Below, in pieces: positions 55,801 to 64,000 of a stretch of 64,000 nucleotides of DNA. How positions within the stretch are numbered: the stretch's first letter is position 1; every line of letters starts with the position of its first letter. This DNA is from Vallitaleaceae bacterium (GTDB lineage Bacteria > Bacillota > Clostridia > Lachnospirales > Vallitaleaceae), in assembly GCA_028277605.1 (NCBI GenBank), contig JANQFZ010000076.1, forward strand, positions 1 through 64,000, written 5' to 3'. The translations under genes were made by a program, and so were the position numbers. The notes under the pieces were generated by a model. The model saw only the letters and a program-made list of their open reading frames with translations. It was not told the origin of the DNA and did not search any database.

Positions 55801-56164
55801 CATTGGACTGCAAAAAAGCACTGAGCTGTAACCCTAAGACATCCTCTGAAAGTTGGATGGATGGATGCTCTTTTCTTACTCCCAATTTGAAAGAATGTTG
55901 ATGACAACATACTTTTGGGATATATCTTAATTTTAGCTTATGTCCTCTTTCTCTTGTTGCCTTAAAGTAGACATCCTCTCCTTCTTGCTCGTTAACCTCA
56001 ATTTCAGAAAAAAAACAATGTCCCTCTATATTAATGGTAGTCCCATGATTATGCTTTAATATGACGGTTCCTTTTATAACAGATTCTCTGTTTTCTAAAT
56101 TATATCCACCATAATAATTGTATCGACCAATGCTTCTTTGGGTATAAATAGTATGGATTGCCAT
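52829..56164 (-). CDS. Large repeat-rich flagellar protein, FliK-like C terminus (DUF6240-like)
   Basis: 1111 residues without signal peptide or membrane segment. The body holds ten or more copies of a helical repeat with the core L-x3-N/K-x-I-P-V/L-T-x2-N-I/L, e.g. LLIKNNIPVDKNNIEQAL, MIKNKTPLTLNNVYKA, LILNSQPLTLKNLGLL, LVKNKMKLTLNNLMEA and MIKYDIPLTIRHIST. The C terminus (about 1010-1095; ILSLKTNELGRVRMLIHKQEQTVNITVTSD) resembles the FliK hook-length-control domain. Clostridial proteins labelled DUF6240 have this build beside flagellar genes. The ATG at 56164 has GGAG eight bases upstream; open frame to 56206. Confidence 0.72.
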   Translation of the reverse strand: MAIHTIYTQRSIGRYNYYGGYNLENRESVIKGTVILKHNHGTTINIEGHCFFSEIEVNEQEGEDVYFKATRERGHKLKLRYIPKVCCHQHSFKLGVRKEHPSIQLSEDVLGLQLSAFLQSNENEQTSIKDIQKKLNTLMNQVTSEDVKYLFDEKYHPLKMTLESLYSLVNKNKQQMEVLQIDEETWLEREVKKYEHIYGKSEEVKAIIKKLKSHHLPVNVHNIEKIQEAVTKFNTCATIDDYTITQMIKNKTPLTLNNVYKAKYSSGQSKSKADDGAYTEESIPISDEQLKGLEPQIRNLLEQQGISVEDKTLKAARLLIKNNIPVDKNNIEQALSLSNISNTIDINSIIEKAVQYMKEDRDLGDILLIKQELENISNPSQIKRLVNEIDQYKDEQLAYLILNSQPLTLKNLGLLKQSFDVNAFINDNYSPAYIEAKNQLQEIRLKMTFDAAIKLTRNNVDIENDTLDTLVMHLRQLENDVYRSKLKEAGAIDNKQTIHHLKETIQQIESVKHIPTLVLGRILLNETAFSLRGLNTNGKNLLVALSEAQVMYETLGTKPRTDMGDSIFKAYGQLDHILLEQNIEVTEDNLRAARILSYNGLEITDNQIEHIKLIDKKVNRVLNELHPTIIAAMIKDKYIPIDMPIDEVLEYLSQFDTSKGEDLNDKLSHLILELDQQKQLSPKERQGLIGVYRMLHVITQSEGRAVGFLVKNKMKLTLNNLMEAAKYLQATGAKRTKIDVTIDEAFGYLSELKVNDKNINQIIKNAFTQAGLEYTKNNVSQALALQELQVDIDKNTLIQGQSMEETIEAWIQSIDSERLQQVMKENDAYGEQSLEDMIKQYFLEQEVKGNTNNSQDIVQHIQQLDGVKEAVLREMIKYDIPLTIRHISTMQSMVNKPFELSERLEKLLGHLDEKSRKTLHTLLKQPLDNLENIDLKSINKTLEKHLNQLKTDLLLSPDTSTDQLRALDSALEVFNMQGTIQLKENYYPIPIVTDDSTTQLNMYILKDLSDERIEKEGIHFILSLKTNELGRVRMLIHKQEQTVNITVTSDQQENTDFIKQYENHFTQILEDLQVVGTVLFALDNPEAENGLLPITTQRNEVSYEQNYRQET

Positions 56165-56393
56165 AGCATCATCTCCAAATCTTTTCTCTAAAATAGATTT
56201 CGGCACATAACAACAAAAATGTTAGGTATGGATGTTGCTTTCCATCAATTCATACCCTTAAGAAGCAGATTTAAAGCTAACCCCTTACACTATGTAGTAC
56301 TATATGATTATTGATTTAAACTGTGAAAACCATATAGAAGTAATTATAATCTTTTCATGTCTACTAAGTTTTAAGTTATTAAGATCATTTAAA

Positions 56394-58469
56394 TTAACTT
56401 AATTTGAATTTATTTATAATTTCTTTAAGCTCTAAAGCTAGATTAGATAAGGATTTACTTGCACTTGAGACCTCTTCCATGGATGCGGTTTGCTCTTCTA
56501 TCACTCCTGATGCCTGCTGTGTAGATGCAGAATTCTCTTCAGCTATAGAAGCTAGGTTATGTAATGTATGGATGATTTCATCCTTCATAGCAGCCATATC
56601 ATCTCCAGATTTATTCAGGTTGTTTACAGCTTGCTCTGAAACTTTTATGGAATGATCGATTGCTGTATATTTTTGTTTACTTAGCTGTACTCCATTTTCT
56701 TGTTCTTTTAGAATTTCTGCAACCTTTTCCATAATTTCTACGGCATGCTTAGAATTGCTCTGTAGTTCATTAAGTACTTCATCAATTGTATTGGTGGATT
56801 CGGTTGACTGCTCTGCAAGCGTCCGTATTTCATCCGCTACAACAGCAAAGCCTTTTCCTGCTTCACCTGCTCTAGCTGCTTCAATGGCTGCATTTAAGGC
56901 AAGCAGATTGGTTTGCTCGGATATAGATGCAATCACCGTACTAGCATGACCAATTTTAACAGCACTATTATTGGTTTTTATGATACTTTCCTGCACTTCT
57001 TCAGTTGCCGTTTTACTACGATTAGAAATCTTAGTTAGCTTATCAATTTCTATTAAACCTTCATTTACATTATCCAACACTTTATTTGATGCCTTGTTTA
57101 AATTAGATACATGGTCAAAATTGTCTTCTAGTTTTTTCTCCAAGTTTGCAGCTTTTACGGTACCATCTTCTGCACTCTTCGCTTGATTAGTTGCTGATAT
57201 TGCTATTTCTTCTACCGTTTTGGCTACTTCTTGTGCTGAGCTCGCACATTGATGTGATATAGCACTAAGTTCGTGGGATGACGACGTTACTTGCTCCGAT
57301 GCTTTATTAATATCATGGATAACCACGGTTAAAGATTCTGATATGGTATTTAACGCTTTGGATATATCTCCAACCTCATCTTTTCTATTAATAAGCTTTT
57401 TTGACACCTTTTGTGAGAGGTCTAATTTTGCAAGAATCTTTAGCTGTTTGACAGCATGCTTTATAGGTTTACTAATGGAACCTGCGAAGTATAAAGCTAA
57501 TGCAATTCCCCAGATAAACACAATGACTAGGAAAATGGTCGTACTACTTCTCATACTGTATAAACTACTCATAGCCTCTTCTTCATCTACTTCAATAATA
57601 AGCCCAGCATAGATATTTCCTAGTTCAACAATACCCGCTGATCCTAGGACACTATTGCCATAATAATCTGCATATATATCTGTGTATTCATAGGATACAT
57701 CTTGTTTTTTTATAGCTTCTGACAAGAGGGCTGTTCCCTTTGTTTCTATAGTTTCTATAGTGTTATCAGACTGCTTATCCCGTATGGTATTGGTTAGCAA
57801 CTTCTTTTCTTCATCTACAATATAGGCATCTCCACTAACTCCTATTCTCTCAATATCTGAATGTACTATATCATCAATTCTTTGTCTATCGATAACAATA
57901 TTAACGGTACCAATAACTTGAGACGTACCTCCCTTAGAGTAAACAGGAGTTGATAGAACCATAACATACTGATCATAGTTTTCCATATAGAAGAACTCCG
58001 ACCATTTTTGTTCTCCTGATAATGCATCCTTAATGAATCCATATTCTAAGAGTTCTAAACCTTTTAGATCATTCTCATCGTTAGAAGCCAGAATTATCTT
58101 CCCACCCTTATCAGTAATAAAAACATTAGCTAGCTCAAACTCTTCTACAGCTACTTGAAAAGTTTCTTGTATCCCTTTATAGACACCTTGCCATTGGGTT
58201 GAATGTTCACCTTTATCTAGCACATGAGTGAGTCCTGTTATGACATTCTGATAGTTGCTTAAAATTTTTCCATCACCTAATCGTTCACTATAATACTCAT
58301 TAATACTTTCTCTTTTTAATCTAAAAAAGGTTTTATTTTGTTCTAATACGTTTTTATGAAGTTGATGGGATATATTCATTTGTAAAAAAAGGCTTAATCC
58401 CATGATAGGTATGATACCTGTCATAATAAACATAATGATTAACTTCATTCTCATTTTAATATTTTTCAT
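56394..58469 (-). CDS. Methyl-accepting chemotaxis protein with dCache sensor
   Basis: 691 residues: membrane segment 1 (about 9-30), a dCache-like outer sensor domain (about 35-300), membrane segment 2 (about 305-328), HAMP (about 330-385, [25 protein letters not shown]) and a long coiled signalling domain with the conserved tip [47 protein letters not shown]-type end, no CheR-binding pentapeptide. The ligand is unknown. It faces the flagellar group and is separated from recR by 731 gene-free bases. Confidence 0.95.
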   Translation of the reverse strand: MKNIKMRMKLIIMFIMTGIIPIMGLSLFLQMNISHQLHKNVLEQNKTFFRLKRESINEYYSERLGDGKILSNYQNVITGLTHVLDKGEHSTQWQGVYKGIQETFQVAVEEFELANVFITDKGGKIILASNDENDLKGLELLEYGFIKDALSGEQKWSEFFYMENYDQYVMVLSTPVYSKGGTSQVIGTVNIVIDRQRIDDIVHSDIERIGVSGDAYIVDEEKKLLTNTIRDKQSDNTIETIETKGTALLSEAIKKQDVSYEYTDIYADYYGNSVLGSAGIVELGNIYAGLIIEVDEEEAMSSLYSMRSSTTIFLVIVFIWGIALALYFAGSISKPIKHAVKQLKILAKLDLSQKVSKKLINRKDEVGDISKALNTISESLTVVIHDINKASEQVTSSSHELSAISHQCASSAQEVAKTVEEIAISATNQAKSAEDGTVKAANLEKKLEDNFDHVSNLNKASNKVLDNVNEGLIEIDKLTKISNRSKTATEEVQESIIKTNNSAVKIGHASTVIASISEQTNLLALNAAIEAARAGEAGKGFAVVADEIRTLAEQSTESTNTIDEVLNELQSNSKHAVEIMEKVAEILKEQENGVQLSKQKYTAIDHSIKVSEQAVNNLNKSGDDMAAMKDEIIHTLHNLASIAEENSASTQQASGVIEEQTASMEEVSSASKSLSNLALELKEIINKFKLS

Positions 58470-58877
58470 TTAACAATCTCCTTATTTTACTCAACGCCTC
58501 CAAAAATTTGGACAGGAAAAGTGTCATGAAAACACTTGTATTACCCTATAAAAATATATAAAAGTAATTTTTCGTTTTCTCTAGATGTATCCTTCATGTT
58601 AGGTTTTCACTTTATGGTATAGAGCCCTCCCTTTTAAACATATTCATTTCTTTGTACATAATGGCTGAGTACCAAAACCGTTATATTTTTAGTTTGCTTA
58701 TCTGCAAATTTAAATAGGTCTTCTCATTAGAAATATAGATAGCCTATAATTCCTCTAAAACCAGCTTTAAGACTTTAGTTGGCTAATTATTAACTTATAA
58801 ATTAGCATTCCATAATTGTTAATTTTTACTATTATGCACCTATTATACACTATTTTGTAAAGTATGTAATCCTAATT

Positions 58878-58884
58878 TGTCGAA
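58878..58884 (+). promoter_or_regulatory. Possible Spo0A box
   Basis: TGTCGAA is the exact seven-base 0A box core, with TT before it as in strong sites. A single seven-mer may occur by chance, so the site is tentative. Confidence 0.35.
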
Positions 58885-59071
58885 TATTACTTTTTTATTG
58901 TAGTTTTTGTATTTTCTATTTATGGTATACTACAAGGATAAATATTGAGATATGATACCAAAGAAAACTATGAAAAACTTTAAAGAAATGAGCAAATACG
59001 TTTTATAAAACCATCTGTATAGCGAAATACAAAAAGAGGTTTTTAAGAAATCTAATTCTGTTAGATGCATA

Positions 59072-59121
59072 AAAAATCATGGATATGGATAAGAATTTTA
59101 CTCATCGTTACCATGATTTTT
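59072..59121. terminator. Hairpin terminator downstream of recR
   Basis: AAAAATCATGG (59072-59082) pairs perfectly with CCATGATTTTT (59111-59121) across a 28-base loop. A and T runs form the outer ends, so it can act on both strands. It lies 80 bases after recR and would end the dnaX-ybaB-recR message. Confidence 0.6.
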
Positions 59122-59200
59122 AACAAGGCTTTATTACTTGTGATAAATATTTATTATATTGATTGGGGTTTTCTATGTTTCAAAATTCTTTCTTTCAAAT

Positions 59201-59800
59201 TTACAGCTCTATTCTACCTTCTAACGCTCTTGATAAAGTAATTTCATCTACATACTCTAGGTCGCCTCCAACAGGAACACCATTAGCTATGCGAGTGACT
59301 TTAATATCAATAGGCTTTATTAATTTGCTAATATACAAGGCGGTTGCTTCACCTTCTACGGTTGAATTGGTGGCAAGGATGACTTCTTGTATCTCATGAT
59401 TATGAAGTCTTGCTAACAATTCCTTTATCTTTAACTGAGATGGTCCGATACCAAGCATTGGTGAAATGGCACCATGTAATATATGGTACACACCTTTATA
59501 CTGCTTTGTTTTTTCATAGGCTGCCATATCTCTAGGATCTTCTACTACCATAATTGTGTTATGATCTCTATCTGAACTACTGCATATGTCACAGACTTCT
59601 TTATCCGTTAAGGTGCAACACTCTTTACAGTATTTTATATTTTGCTTAGCTTTTAGAATAGCTGATGATAGATTCTTTGCATGCTGTTCAGGCATTCCAA
59701 TAATATGAAAAGCCAGCCTCTGAGCTGTCTTAACACCAATCCCTGGCAATCTTGACAGCTCTTCAATCAATCTACCAATTTCGTTTCCAAAGTACTCCAT
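59201..59800 (-). CDS. recR: Recombination mediator protein RecR
   Basis: 199 residues of normal RecR layout: N-terminal helix-hairpin-helix ([20 protein letters not shown]), a zinc finger [16 protein letters not shown] (about 57-72), the Toprim domain ([17 protein letters not shown] to [22 protein letters not shown]) and [23 protein letters not shown]. It acts with RecF/RecO in gap repair. Third gene of the conserved dnaX-ybaB-recR set. Confidence 0.97.
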   Translation of the reverse strand: MEYFGNEIGRLIEELSRLPGIGVKTAQRLAFHIIGMPEQHAKNLSSAILKAKQNIKYCKECCTLTDKEVCDICSSSDRDHNTIMVVEDPRDMAAYEKTKQYKGVYHILHGAISPMLGIGPSQLKIKELLARLHNHEIQEVILATNSTVEGEATALYISKLIKPIDIKVTRIANGVPVGGDLEYVDEITLSRALEGRIEL

Positions 59801-59868
59801 GAGAATATCCTTCCTTATTCAACACGTTAATATGGCTTAATAGTAAGCTTACCCAATGTAAGCGTATT

Positions 59869-60216
59869 CTAGAATAAACCACCAGGTAAATTCATTCCCC
59901 CAGTAAGAGAAGACATTTGCTGATTGACTTTTTCATCTGCTAATCTAAGAGCTTCATTAACAGCTGCTGTTACTAGATCTTCTAGCATTTCAACATCATC
60001 AGGATCAACAACCTCTTGACTTATTTTAACACTTGCTACTTCTTTCTTACCTGTTACGGACACCTTAACCGCTCCACCACCTGCTGCTGCTTCAAAGGTT
60101 TGATTATCTAAGTCCTCTTGCATCTCCTGCATTTTTTTTTGCATTTTTTGTGCTTGCTTCATTAGATTACCCATATTATTAGGCATACCGCCTTTAAATC
60201 CGCCTCTTTTACCCAT
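59869..60216 (-). CDS. YbaB/EbfC-family nucleoid-associated protein
   Basis: 115 residues with the family pattern [83 protein letters not shown], here quoted only as landmarks: N-terminal Gly/Met-rich stretch, central AAGGGAVKV and the C-terminal MNLPGGLF. It binds DNA as a dimer. Between dnaX and recR, the usual place. Confidence 0.95.
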   Translation of the reverse strand: MGKRGGFKGGMPNNMGNLMKQAQKMQKKMQEMQEDLDNQTFEAAAGGGAVKVSVTGKKEVASVKISQEVVDPDDVEMLEDLVTAAVNEALRLADEKVNQQMSSLTGGMNLPGGLF

Positions 60217-60234
60217 TACAATTCCTCCTAGCCT

Positions 60235-61818
60235 TTATTCATACTTAATTTCAAACTTTATTTTTGATTCAAGCTGAGCATACATATCATCATCTGGTTC
60301 ATCATTGACTTCTAGATGTGTATATAGGGTTTGATACTCCTGCTGAGTTAGCAAGTTAACATTAAATGCTCTATCTTCTGCCTGTTCCAATATATTTTTA
60401 ATTGTACTCATATTCTCAGACTGTGACAAGTATTTTTTAGCAATTTCATCTTGACATATAATCCCTAATGTATCTGGTTCTAAATACTCCACAACCGCCT
60501 GAGTTAAAAATGCTTTTACAGATGAACTTGTATTACTAACTATTGTCGACCATTTTTCTATCAGCTGCTTTATTTCTTTTGGCGCAGCAGCTTTTTTTAT
60601 TGTCTTTTTTGGAATATTAGTTTTTTTTTGATCCACCTTAGCATGTGTCTGCACTGGTGCCATGCCATTTTTAACTTTTTCTTCTAAGGCGTTTATGCGT
60701 TCTAAAATCGAACTATAGTCTTCATTCATAGATGGCTGGCACAGCTTCATCAGTTGAACTTCTAATAAGATTCTTTTCCCTGAAGCATATTTTAGTGTCC
60801 TTTCAAGCTCTGAAAAACCACTGATATAATTCATGACTACCTGTTCATTAATTTTCTTAGCTTGATTCTCTAAATGATGAATAGCTTCTTCTGACATATC
60901 CAAAATATGCTGAGGGTGTTGAACGGTTTTTACAATAAGTAGATTTCTAAAATGGACAACTAAATCCACAACCAATTGATGCAGATCCCTACCACTCACC
61001 ATAATCTTTTCTACTATGTCCAAGCATTGCTTAACATCTTTTTTTACCAGTGCCTCTACTATGTCTAATAATACTTTCGTATCCACAGCACCAAGTATTT
61101 CAAGTACCTTATCTATCGTTATCGTTTCCCCTAAATAAAAGGCAATACATTGCTCCATAATACTTAAAGCATCGCGCATTGAGCCATCTGCTACCTTTGC
61201 GATATATTGAACCGCCTTATCATCCGCACTTATACCTTCTTCTTTTAGATAATAGCTTAACGTATCAGCTATGGTATTCAGTGAAATTCTTTTAAAATCA
61301 TACCGTTGACATCTTGATAAAATGGTTGCAGGTATTTTATGAGGCTCTGTAGTAGCTAATATAAATATAACATGGCTTGGGGGTTCTTCAAGTGTCTTTA
61401 ATAATGCATTAAAGGCCCCTGTTGAAAGCATGTGCACTTCATCAATGATATATACCTTATATCGTCCTTCTGTTGGTGTATATTTGACTTCTTCTCTTAT
61501 TTCTCTTATGTTATCCACACCATTATTTGACGCAGCATCAATTTCTATTATATTCATACTACGATTTTGATCGATCGCTTTACAAATATCACAGGTATTG
61601 CATGGATTTCCTTCAATCGGCGACATACAATTCACAGCTTTAGCAAATATCTTAGCCGTTGAAGTTTTCCCCGTACCTCGTGTACCACAAAACAAGTATG
61701 CATGCCCCACTCTATTACCGGTAATTTGATTTCTAAGTGTTCTAACAATATGCTCCTGACCAATAACATCATTAAATGTTTTTGGACGCCATTTTCTATA
61801 GAGTGCTGTATAAGCCAT
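60235..61818 (-). CDS. dnaX: DNA polymerase III subunits gamma/tau
   Basis: 527 residues. AAA+ clamp-loader ATPase with RPKTFNDVIGQEHIV, Walker A GTRGTGKTSTAKI (about 45-57), the zinc-binding Cys set CMSPIEGNPCNTCDIC (about 64-79), YIIDEVHMLS (Walker B) and SRCQRYDF sensor region; domain III runs to about 365, then a Lys-rich linker and a C-terminal domain. At the linker (Gln397-Lys-Lys) a run of nine A at 60621-60629 could give transcript slippage: gain or loss of one A leads to a stop within about ten codons, producing a short gamma form as in Thermus. Confidence 0.97.
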   Translation of the reverse strand: MAYTALYRKWRPKTFNDVIGQEHIVRTLRNQITGNRVGHAYLFCGTRGTGKTSTAKIFAKAVNCMSPIEGNPCNTCDICKAIDQNRSMNIIEIDAASNNGVDNIREIREEVKYTPTEGRYKVYIIDEVHMLSTGAFNALLKTLEEPPSHVIFILATTEPHKIPATILSRCQRYDFKRISLNTIADTLSYYLKEEGISADDKAVQYIAKVADGSMRDALSIMEQCIAFYLGETITIDKVLEILGAVDTKVLLDIVEALVKKDVKQCLDIVEKIMVSGRDLHQLVVDLVVHFRNLLIVKTVQHPQHILDMSEEAIHHLENQAKKINEQVVMNYISGFSELERTLKYASGKRILLEVQLMKLCQPSMNEDYSSILERINALEEKVKNGMAPVQTHAKVDQKKTNIPKKTIKKAAAPKEIKQLIEKWSTIVSNTSSSVKAFLTQAVVEYLEPDTLGIICQDEIAKKYLSQSENMSTIKNILEQAEDRAFNVNLLTQQEYQTLYTHLEVNDEPDDDMYAQLESKIKFEIKYE

Positions 61819-62007
61819 AAGACATCACCTCTTATTTATCCTTCTTTAACTATTGATTATTCCTGCTCACCACGGAAATAAGATGCTTTAAGCTGTTTTC
61901 ATGATATTCATTGTATCATATATTTTACAGTTATGAAAGTTTTGTATGATTAGAGTTTAACCCTTAGGCTTAGCTTCACAACAAGAGTTATTAATAATCG
62001 ATCATTA

Positions 62008-62035
62008 AAAAAGAGACTGGTACCAGTCTCTTTTT
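62008..62035. terminator. Terminator of the SRP RNA gene
   Basis: AAAAAGAGACTGG-TA-CCAGTCTCTTTTT, a near-perfect palindrome of 13-bp arms with A and T runs outside, 14 bases past the RNA's 3' end. It can act in both directions, facing dnaX on the other side. Confidence 0.88.
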
Positions 62036-62048
62036 CATTATATTATGT

Positions 62049-62310
62049 CCGTGCGCCTCACTTTGACAAATATTCATAGGCGTTACCTGTATAGTTAACT
62101 CAAATCAGGCACCCTTACGGCACACAGAAGATTTTGCTTAGTGCTGCTTCCTTCCGGACCTGACACGGTTCACAAGCTTCTGTTGCGTAAGACCCAATCA
62201 TCATCGCCACTTTTAAAGGGCAGCCCTACAAGATATAAGCCTCAGATTGGCATCACCCCTGCTATAGCGGGTTGCAGGTACAGGGCACCGCTAACTCCCC
62301 AGCTGCACGG
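62049..62310 (-). ncRNA. ffs: Signal recognition particle RNA, long Gram-positive type (scRNA)
   Basis: On the minus strand the conserved core GTCAGGTCCGGAAGGAAGCAGC (helix 8, Ffh binding; about 62165-62144) is preceded by GTGAACC and followed by GGGTGCCTG. The Alu-domain strand GTTAGCGGTGCCCTGTACC near the 5' end and the terminal CCGTGC/GCACGG pair (62310-62305 with 62054-62049) fit the roughly 270-base Bacillus scRNA. A strong promoter and terminator flank it. It works with Ffh and FtsY in targeting membrane proteins. Confidence 0.95.
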
Positions 62311-62349
62311 AAACTTTATGGCATATTAATTTTTTTTGGTGCAAAGAAT

Positions 62350-62378
62350 AGTATATTACTTTTTTTATTGAATGTCAA
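62350..62378 (-). promoter_or_regulatory. Promoter of the SRP RNA gene
   Basis: On the minus strand a perfect TTGACA (62378-62373) and TATACT (62355-62350) with a 17-base spacer. The start of transcription should be near 62343, so a leader of about 30 bases is probably trimmed. Confidence 0.85.
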
Positions 62379-62456
62379 CTGGCAACTTTTTATATCTATA
62401 ATTAGTAATATGAGGAATATACACAGTTTTACAATTATGGTGAATGAATATACATT

Positions 62457-62912
62457 TTATTTTTTTCTTAGCTTACCAAAAAACTGCTTAATAAGAGTAC
62501 TGCTTTCTTGTAATAGTATACCTCTTATAATTTCTACTTGATGATTAAATCCAGGCTCTTGAAGTATATTCATCACTGAGCCTGCACAGCCTGCTTTTGG
62601 ATTATCTGCTCCAAGTATAACTTTTGGAATTCTTGCCTGAACAATAGCACCGGCACACATTGGACAAGGCTCTAGTGTAATATACATTTCACAATCCTCT
62701 AGCCGCCAGTCCCCTACAACCTTAGAAGCCTGATCAATAGCCATAATCTCAGCATGAGCTAAAGTGTTTTTTTTCATATTTCTCATATTATATGCTCTAG
62801 CTATGATGGTATCATTCTTTACAATAACGGCGCCGATCGGAACTTCATCAATCTCATAAGCCTTACCAGCCTCTATTAAAGCTTCCTTCATATAACTTTC
62901 ATAGTTTATCAT
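62457..62912 (-). CDS. tadA: tRNA-specific adenosine deaminase
   Basis: 151 residues of the cytidine/deoxycytidylate deaminase fold: HAEIMAI (zinc His and catalytic Glu) and PCPMCAGAIVQARI (two zinc Cys), GDWRLEDCEMYITLE between. It converts A34 to inosine in tRNA-Arg. The short C-terminal helix ending SSTLIKQFFGKLRKK is typical of bacterial TadA. GGTGAAAAA precedes the ATG. Not to be confused with the pilus ATPase TadA. Confidence 0.96.
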   Translation of the reverse strand: MINYESYMKEALIEAGKAYEIDEVPIGAVIVKNDTIIARAYNMRNMKKNTLAHAEIMAIDQASKVVGDWRLEDCEMYITLEPCPMCAGAIVQARIPKVILGADNPKAGCAGSVMNILQEPGFNHQVEIIRGILLQESSTLIKQFFGKLRKK

Positions 62913-63340
62913 TTTTTCACCACTCTAATTCAAATTACCTACGTTTGATTTTTCTGATTTAATTGATGAATGCTCAATAAAAAATAGGTTATATTAGCAA
63001 TCATCTTGAACGAAACAATAGCATCATCTAAAGGATTAATAGAAAGAGTGAATAGTTGAGCTGAACTAAATTTCGATCATCTTCCTTATTGCTTTTTCTT
63101 CCATCAAATGCTAACATTATTATAAAGGTTTTTCTATGATATAACAATCTTATTTTTTGTTACCTATAGATTGGAGCTACACATATAGTACTAAAATAGC
63201 TACACTTTTTAGTTTCCTGAATTTTTACAGCAAGAGTACTACTTATTTTCATCTTACCTCTTAGCAGAATTATTTTAACCATAGATTACAGCTAGAAATA
63301 GGGAACTGATACGATATCTACTAAAATAGGGAGGTATGTT
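62913..63340. other. Gene-free region upstream of the DivIVA-like gene
   Basis: 428 AT-rich bases between divergent genes. AGGGAGG precedes the ATG at 63341. I found no promoter with two good boxes, no repeat and no RNA motif. Confidence 0.4.
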
Positions 63341-63760
63341 ATGAATCAATCTTTTACAGTTGTCAAAAAAGGCTATGACCAGAAAGAAGTAACTAAGTAT
63401 ATTTTGCAATTAGAAAGCGAATTAAATAGGTACAAAGAAAAAGAAGAGCACATTTCCAAAGCTCTAGTAGAAGCTCAATCCTCATCAACAAGAATTATAC
63501 AGGATGCTGAGCTTCAAGCAAAGAATATTGAAATAAATGCTCTAGCACAACTTGAACATCTTAGAAATCAAATCCAATCCACTAAAGAAAAACTTGAAAA
63601 TTTCCAAATTCGCTACAATCAATTTATTCAAAGATTTACATTATCATTTAATGATGATGATTTAAACAGTCTTTTTAGTGCATTAGATACTATAGCAGCT
63701 ACCTTAGAAGTAGATGACGAAAGCGAGCATGAAGGAATAGTAAACGATACTAATATATAA
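63341..63760 (+). CDS. DivIVA-domain coiled-coil protein
   Basis: 139 residues. The start FTVVKKGYDQKEVTKYILQLESELNRYKEKEE has the DivIVA N-terminal pattern (F-x5-GYD-x-x-E-V-x-x-Y/F), then a long coiled coil (about 25-105) and an acidic end. DivIVA-like proteins bind curved or negatively charged membrane and organise cell poles, division or secretion. The protein is shorter than DivIVA itself, so the specific role is open. It is 13 bases ahead of the nrdG-like gene, perhaps co-transcribed. Confidence 0.82.
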   Translation: MNQSFTVVKKGYDQKEVTKYILQLESELNRYKEKEEHISKALVEAQSSSTRIIQDAELQAKNIEINALAQLEHLRNQIQSTKEKLENFQIRYNQFIQRFTLSFNDDDLNSLFSALDTIAATLEVDDESEHEGIVNDTNI

Positions 63761-63773
63761 GAAAGGATTAACT

Positions 63774-64000
63774 ATGACTATTGGCGGCTTTTTAAAAACA
63801 AGCTTACTAGATTATCCTGGTCATATTGCATCGACCGTGTTTATCTGTGGATGTAATTACCGTTGTCCTTATTGCCATAACGCCGATCTAGTCGCTGGTA
63901 AGAATTTAACTAAAATCTATACACAAGCTGAAATTATAGATTATTTGAAAAAACGAAGTGGGATAATTGAAGGTATCTGTTTTACAGGTGGCGAACCCAC
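63774..64000 (+). CDS. Anaerobic ribonucleotide reductase activating protein-like radical SAM enzyme, N-terminal part
   Basis: Open to the right edge; 75 codons visible. The start IGGFLKTSLLDYPGHIASTVFICGCNYRCPYCHNADL has the radical-SAM C-x3-C-x2-C motif, followed by GICFTGGEPT (the GGEP SAM motif). This matches the TIGR02495 branch (NrdG2-type) that activates class III ribonucleotide reductase. GAAAGGA precedes the ATG at 63774. The C-terminal part and any adjacent nrdD lie outside. Confidence 0.85.
   Translation, partial: MTIGGFLKTSLLDYPGHIASTVFICGCNYRCPYCHNADLVAGKNLTKIYTQAEIIDYLKKRSGIIEGICFTGGEP

Larger units (their letters stand above)
58470..59200. other. 731-base gene-free region between MCP and recR
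   Basis: The longest gap in the window, very AT-rich. It holds an exact Spo0A box TGTCGAA at 58878-58884, a TATACT box near 58935 on the plus strand with a weak -35, and a strong hairpin at 59072-59121. No riboswitch with a complete conserved core and no gene with a ribosome binding site was found; a small RNA on the plus strand between about 58945 and 59121 is possible. Confidence 0.5.

Noticed and set aside
58600-58800. Possible c-di-GMP-I riboswitch upstream of the MCP gene (GCAAAC and later GGTA on the minus strand)
   Set aside because: The second conserved strand (ACGCAAAGCC) and the tetraloop/receptor are missing, and no matching stems were found.
59828-59860. CcpA cre-like site TGTAAGCGTATTCT between ybaB and recR
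   Set aside because: Two mismatches from the consensus and placed inside a housekeeping operon, so likely chance.
62141-62541. Two plus-strand open frames over 62141-62541
   Set aside because: They lie across the SRP RNA gene, its promoter and the end of tadA, and have no start signals.

Overview
The window is AT-rich, with dense ORFs behind strong GGAGG-type ribosome binding sites, and it reads as a chromosomal segment of an anaerobic, motile Firmicute of class Clostridia. Supporting signs are pyruvate formate-lyase with its activase, a four-subunit pyruvate:ferredoxin oxidoreductase, a small 2[4Fe-4S] ferredoxin, an oxygen-sensitive NrdG-type radical-SAM activase, a long Bacillus/Clostridium-type SRP RNA, MecA, PurR-type operators, a sigma-D flagellin promoter and SLH surface anchoring. 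The genus cannot be fixed from the sequence; a Lachnospirales/Vallitalea-like relative is a guess.

Layout. 1-6.8 kb: cell-surface polysaccharide genes. The minus-strand run rfbD-rfbA-rfbC-rfbB makes dTDP-L-rhamnose and is followed by a glycosyltransferase and a cut-off DHHW/AlgX-like gene; an O-antigen-ligase-like membrane protein is divergent. 6.8-7.5 kb: HEPN/MNT pair. 7.7-12.9 kb: Leloir galactose genes (LacI-type regulator, galK, galE, galT) with an autoregulatory operator and a striking 160-bp nested palindrome between galK and galE. 13.3-22 kb: assorted genes: MurG-like transferase, HIT protein, orphan soluble histidine kinase with an antisense-overlapping neighbour, SH3-CAP secreted protein, flavodoxin-SCP2 fusion, a uracil-DNA glycosylase relative lacking the usual Fe-S cysteines, rhomboid protease, secreted coiled-coil protein. 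22-25.2 kb: porCDAB.

25.4-41 kb: the most unusual part, a 13-gene, same-strand, tightly overlapping locus for a divergent Tad/Flp-like pilus or secretion apparatus. In order of transcription it holds a Ser/Thr kinase fused to a CpaE-like domain, a second CpaE-like protein, a CpaB/SAF protein, two more degenerate CpaE/TadZ-like proteins, a membrane-anchored TadA/CpaF ATPase, a fused TadB-TadC membrane platform, a pilin-like protein, an SLH protein, a 1091-residue secreted protein with Ca-binding-like loops, and three N-terminally anchored pseudopilin-like proteins. No prepilin peptidase or canonical Flp prepilin motif is visible, and all four CpaE-like domains have lost the Walker A lysine. 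This is my candidate for an under-described system.

41-50.2 kb: a COG2509 flavoprotein-purA operon behind paired PurBoxes, mecA, a DUF1858 protein, and a GntR regulator divergent from pflBA with a dyad in the pfl promoter, then ferredoxin. 50.2-58.5 kb: MerR-type gene and a flagellar/chemotaxis group (fliS, flagellin, a 36-codon small ORF, a large repeat-rich FliK-like protein, MCP). 59-64 kb: dnaX-ybaB-recR, with an A9 slippage run in dnaX, SRP RNA, tadA (tRNA deaminase), a DivIVA-like gene and the start of an nrdG-type gene. No tRNA, rRNA, IS element, CRISPR array or phage gene was recognised.
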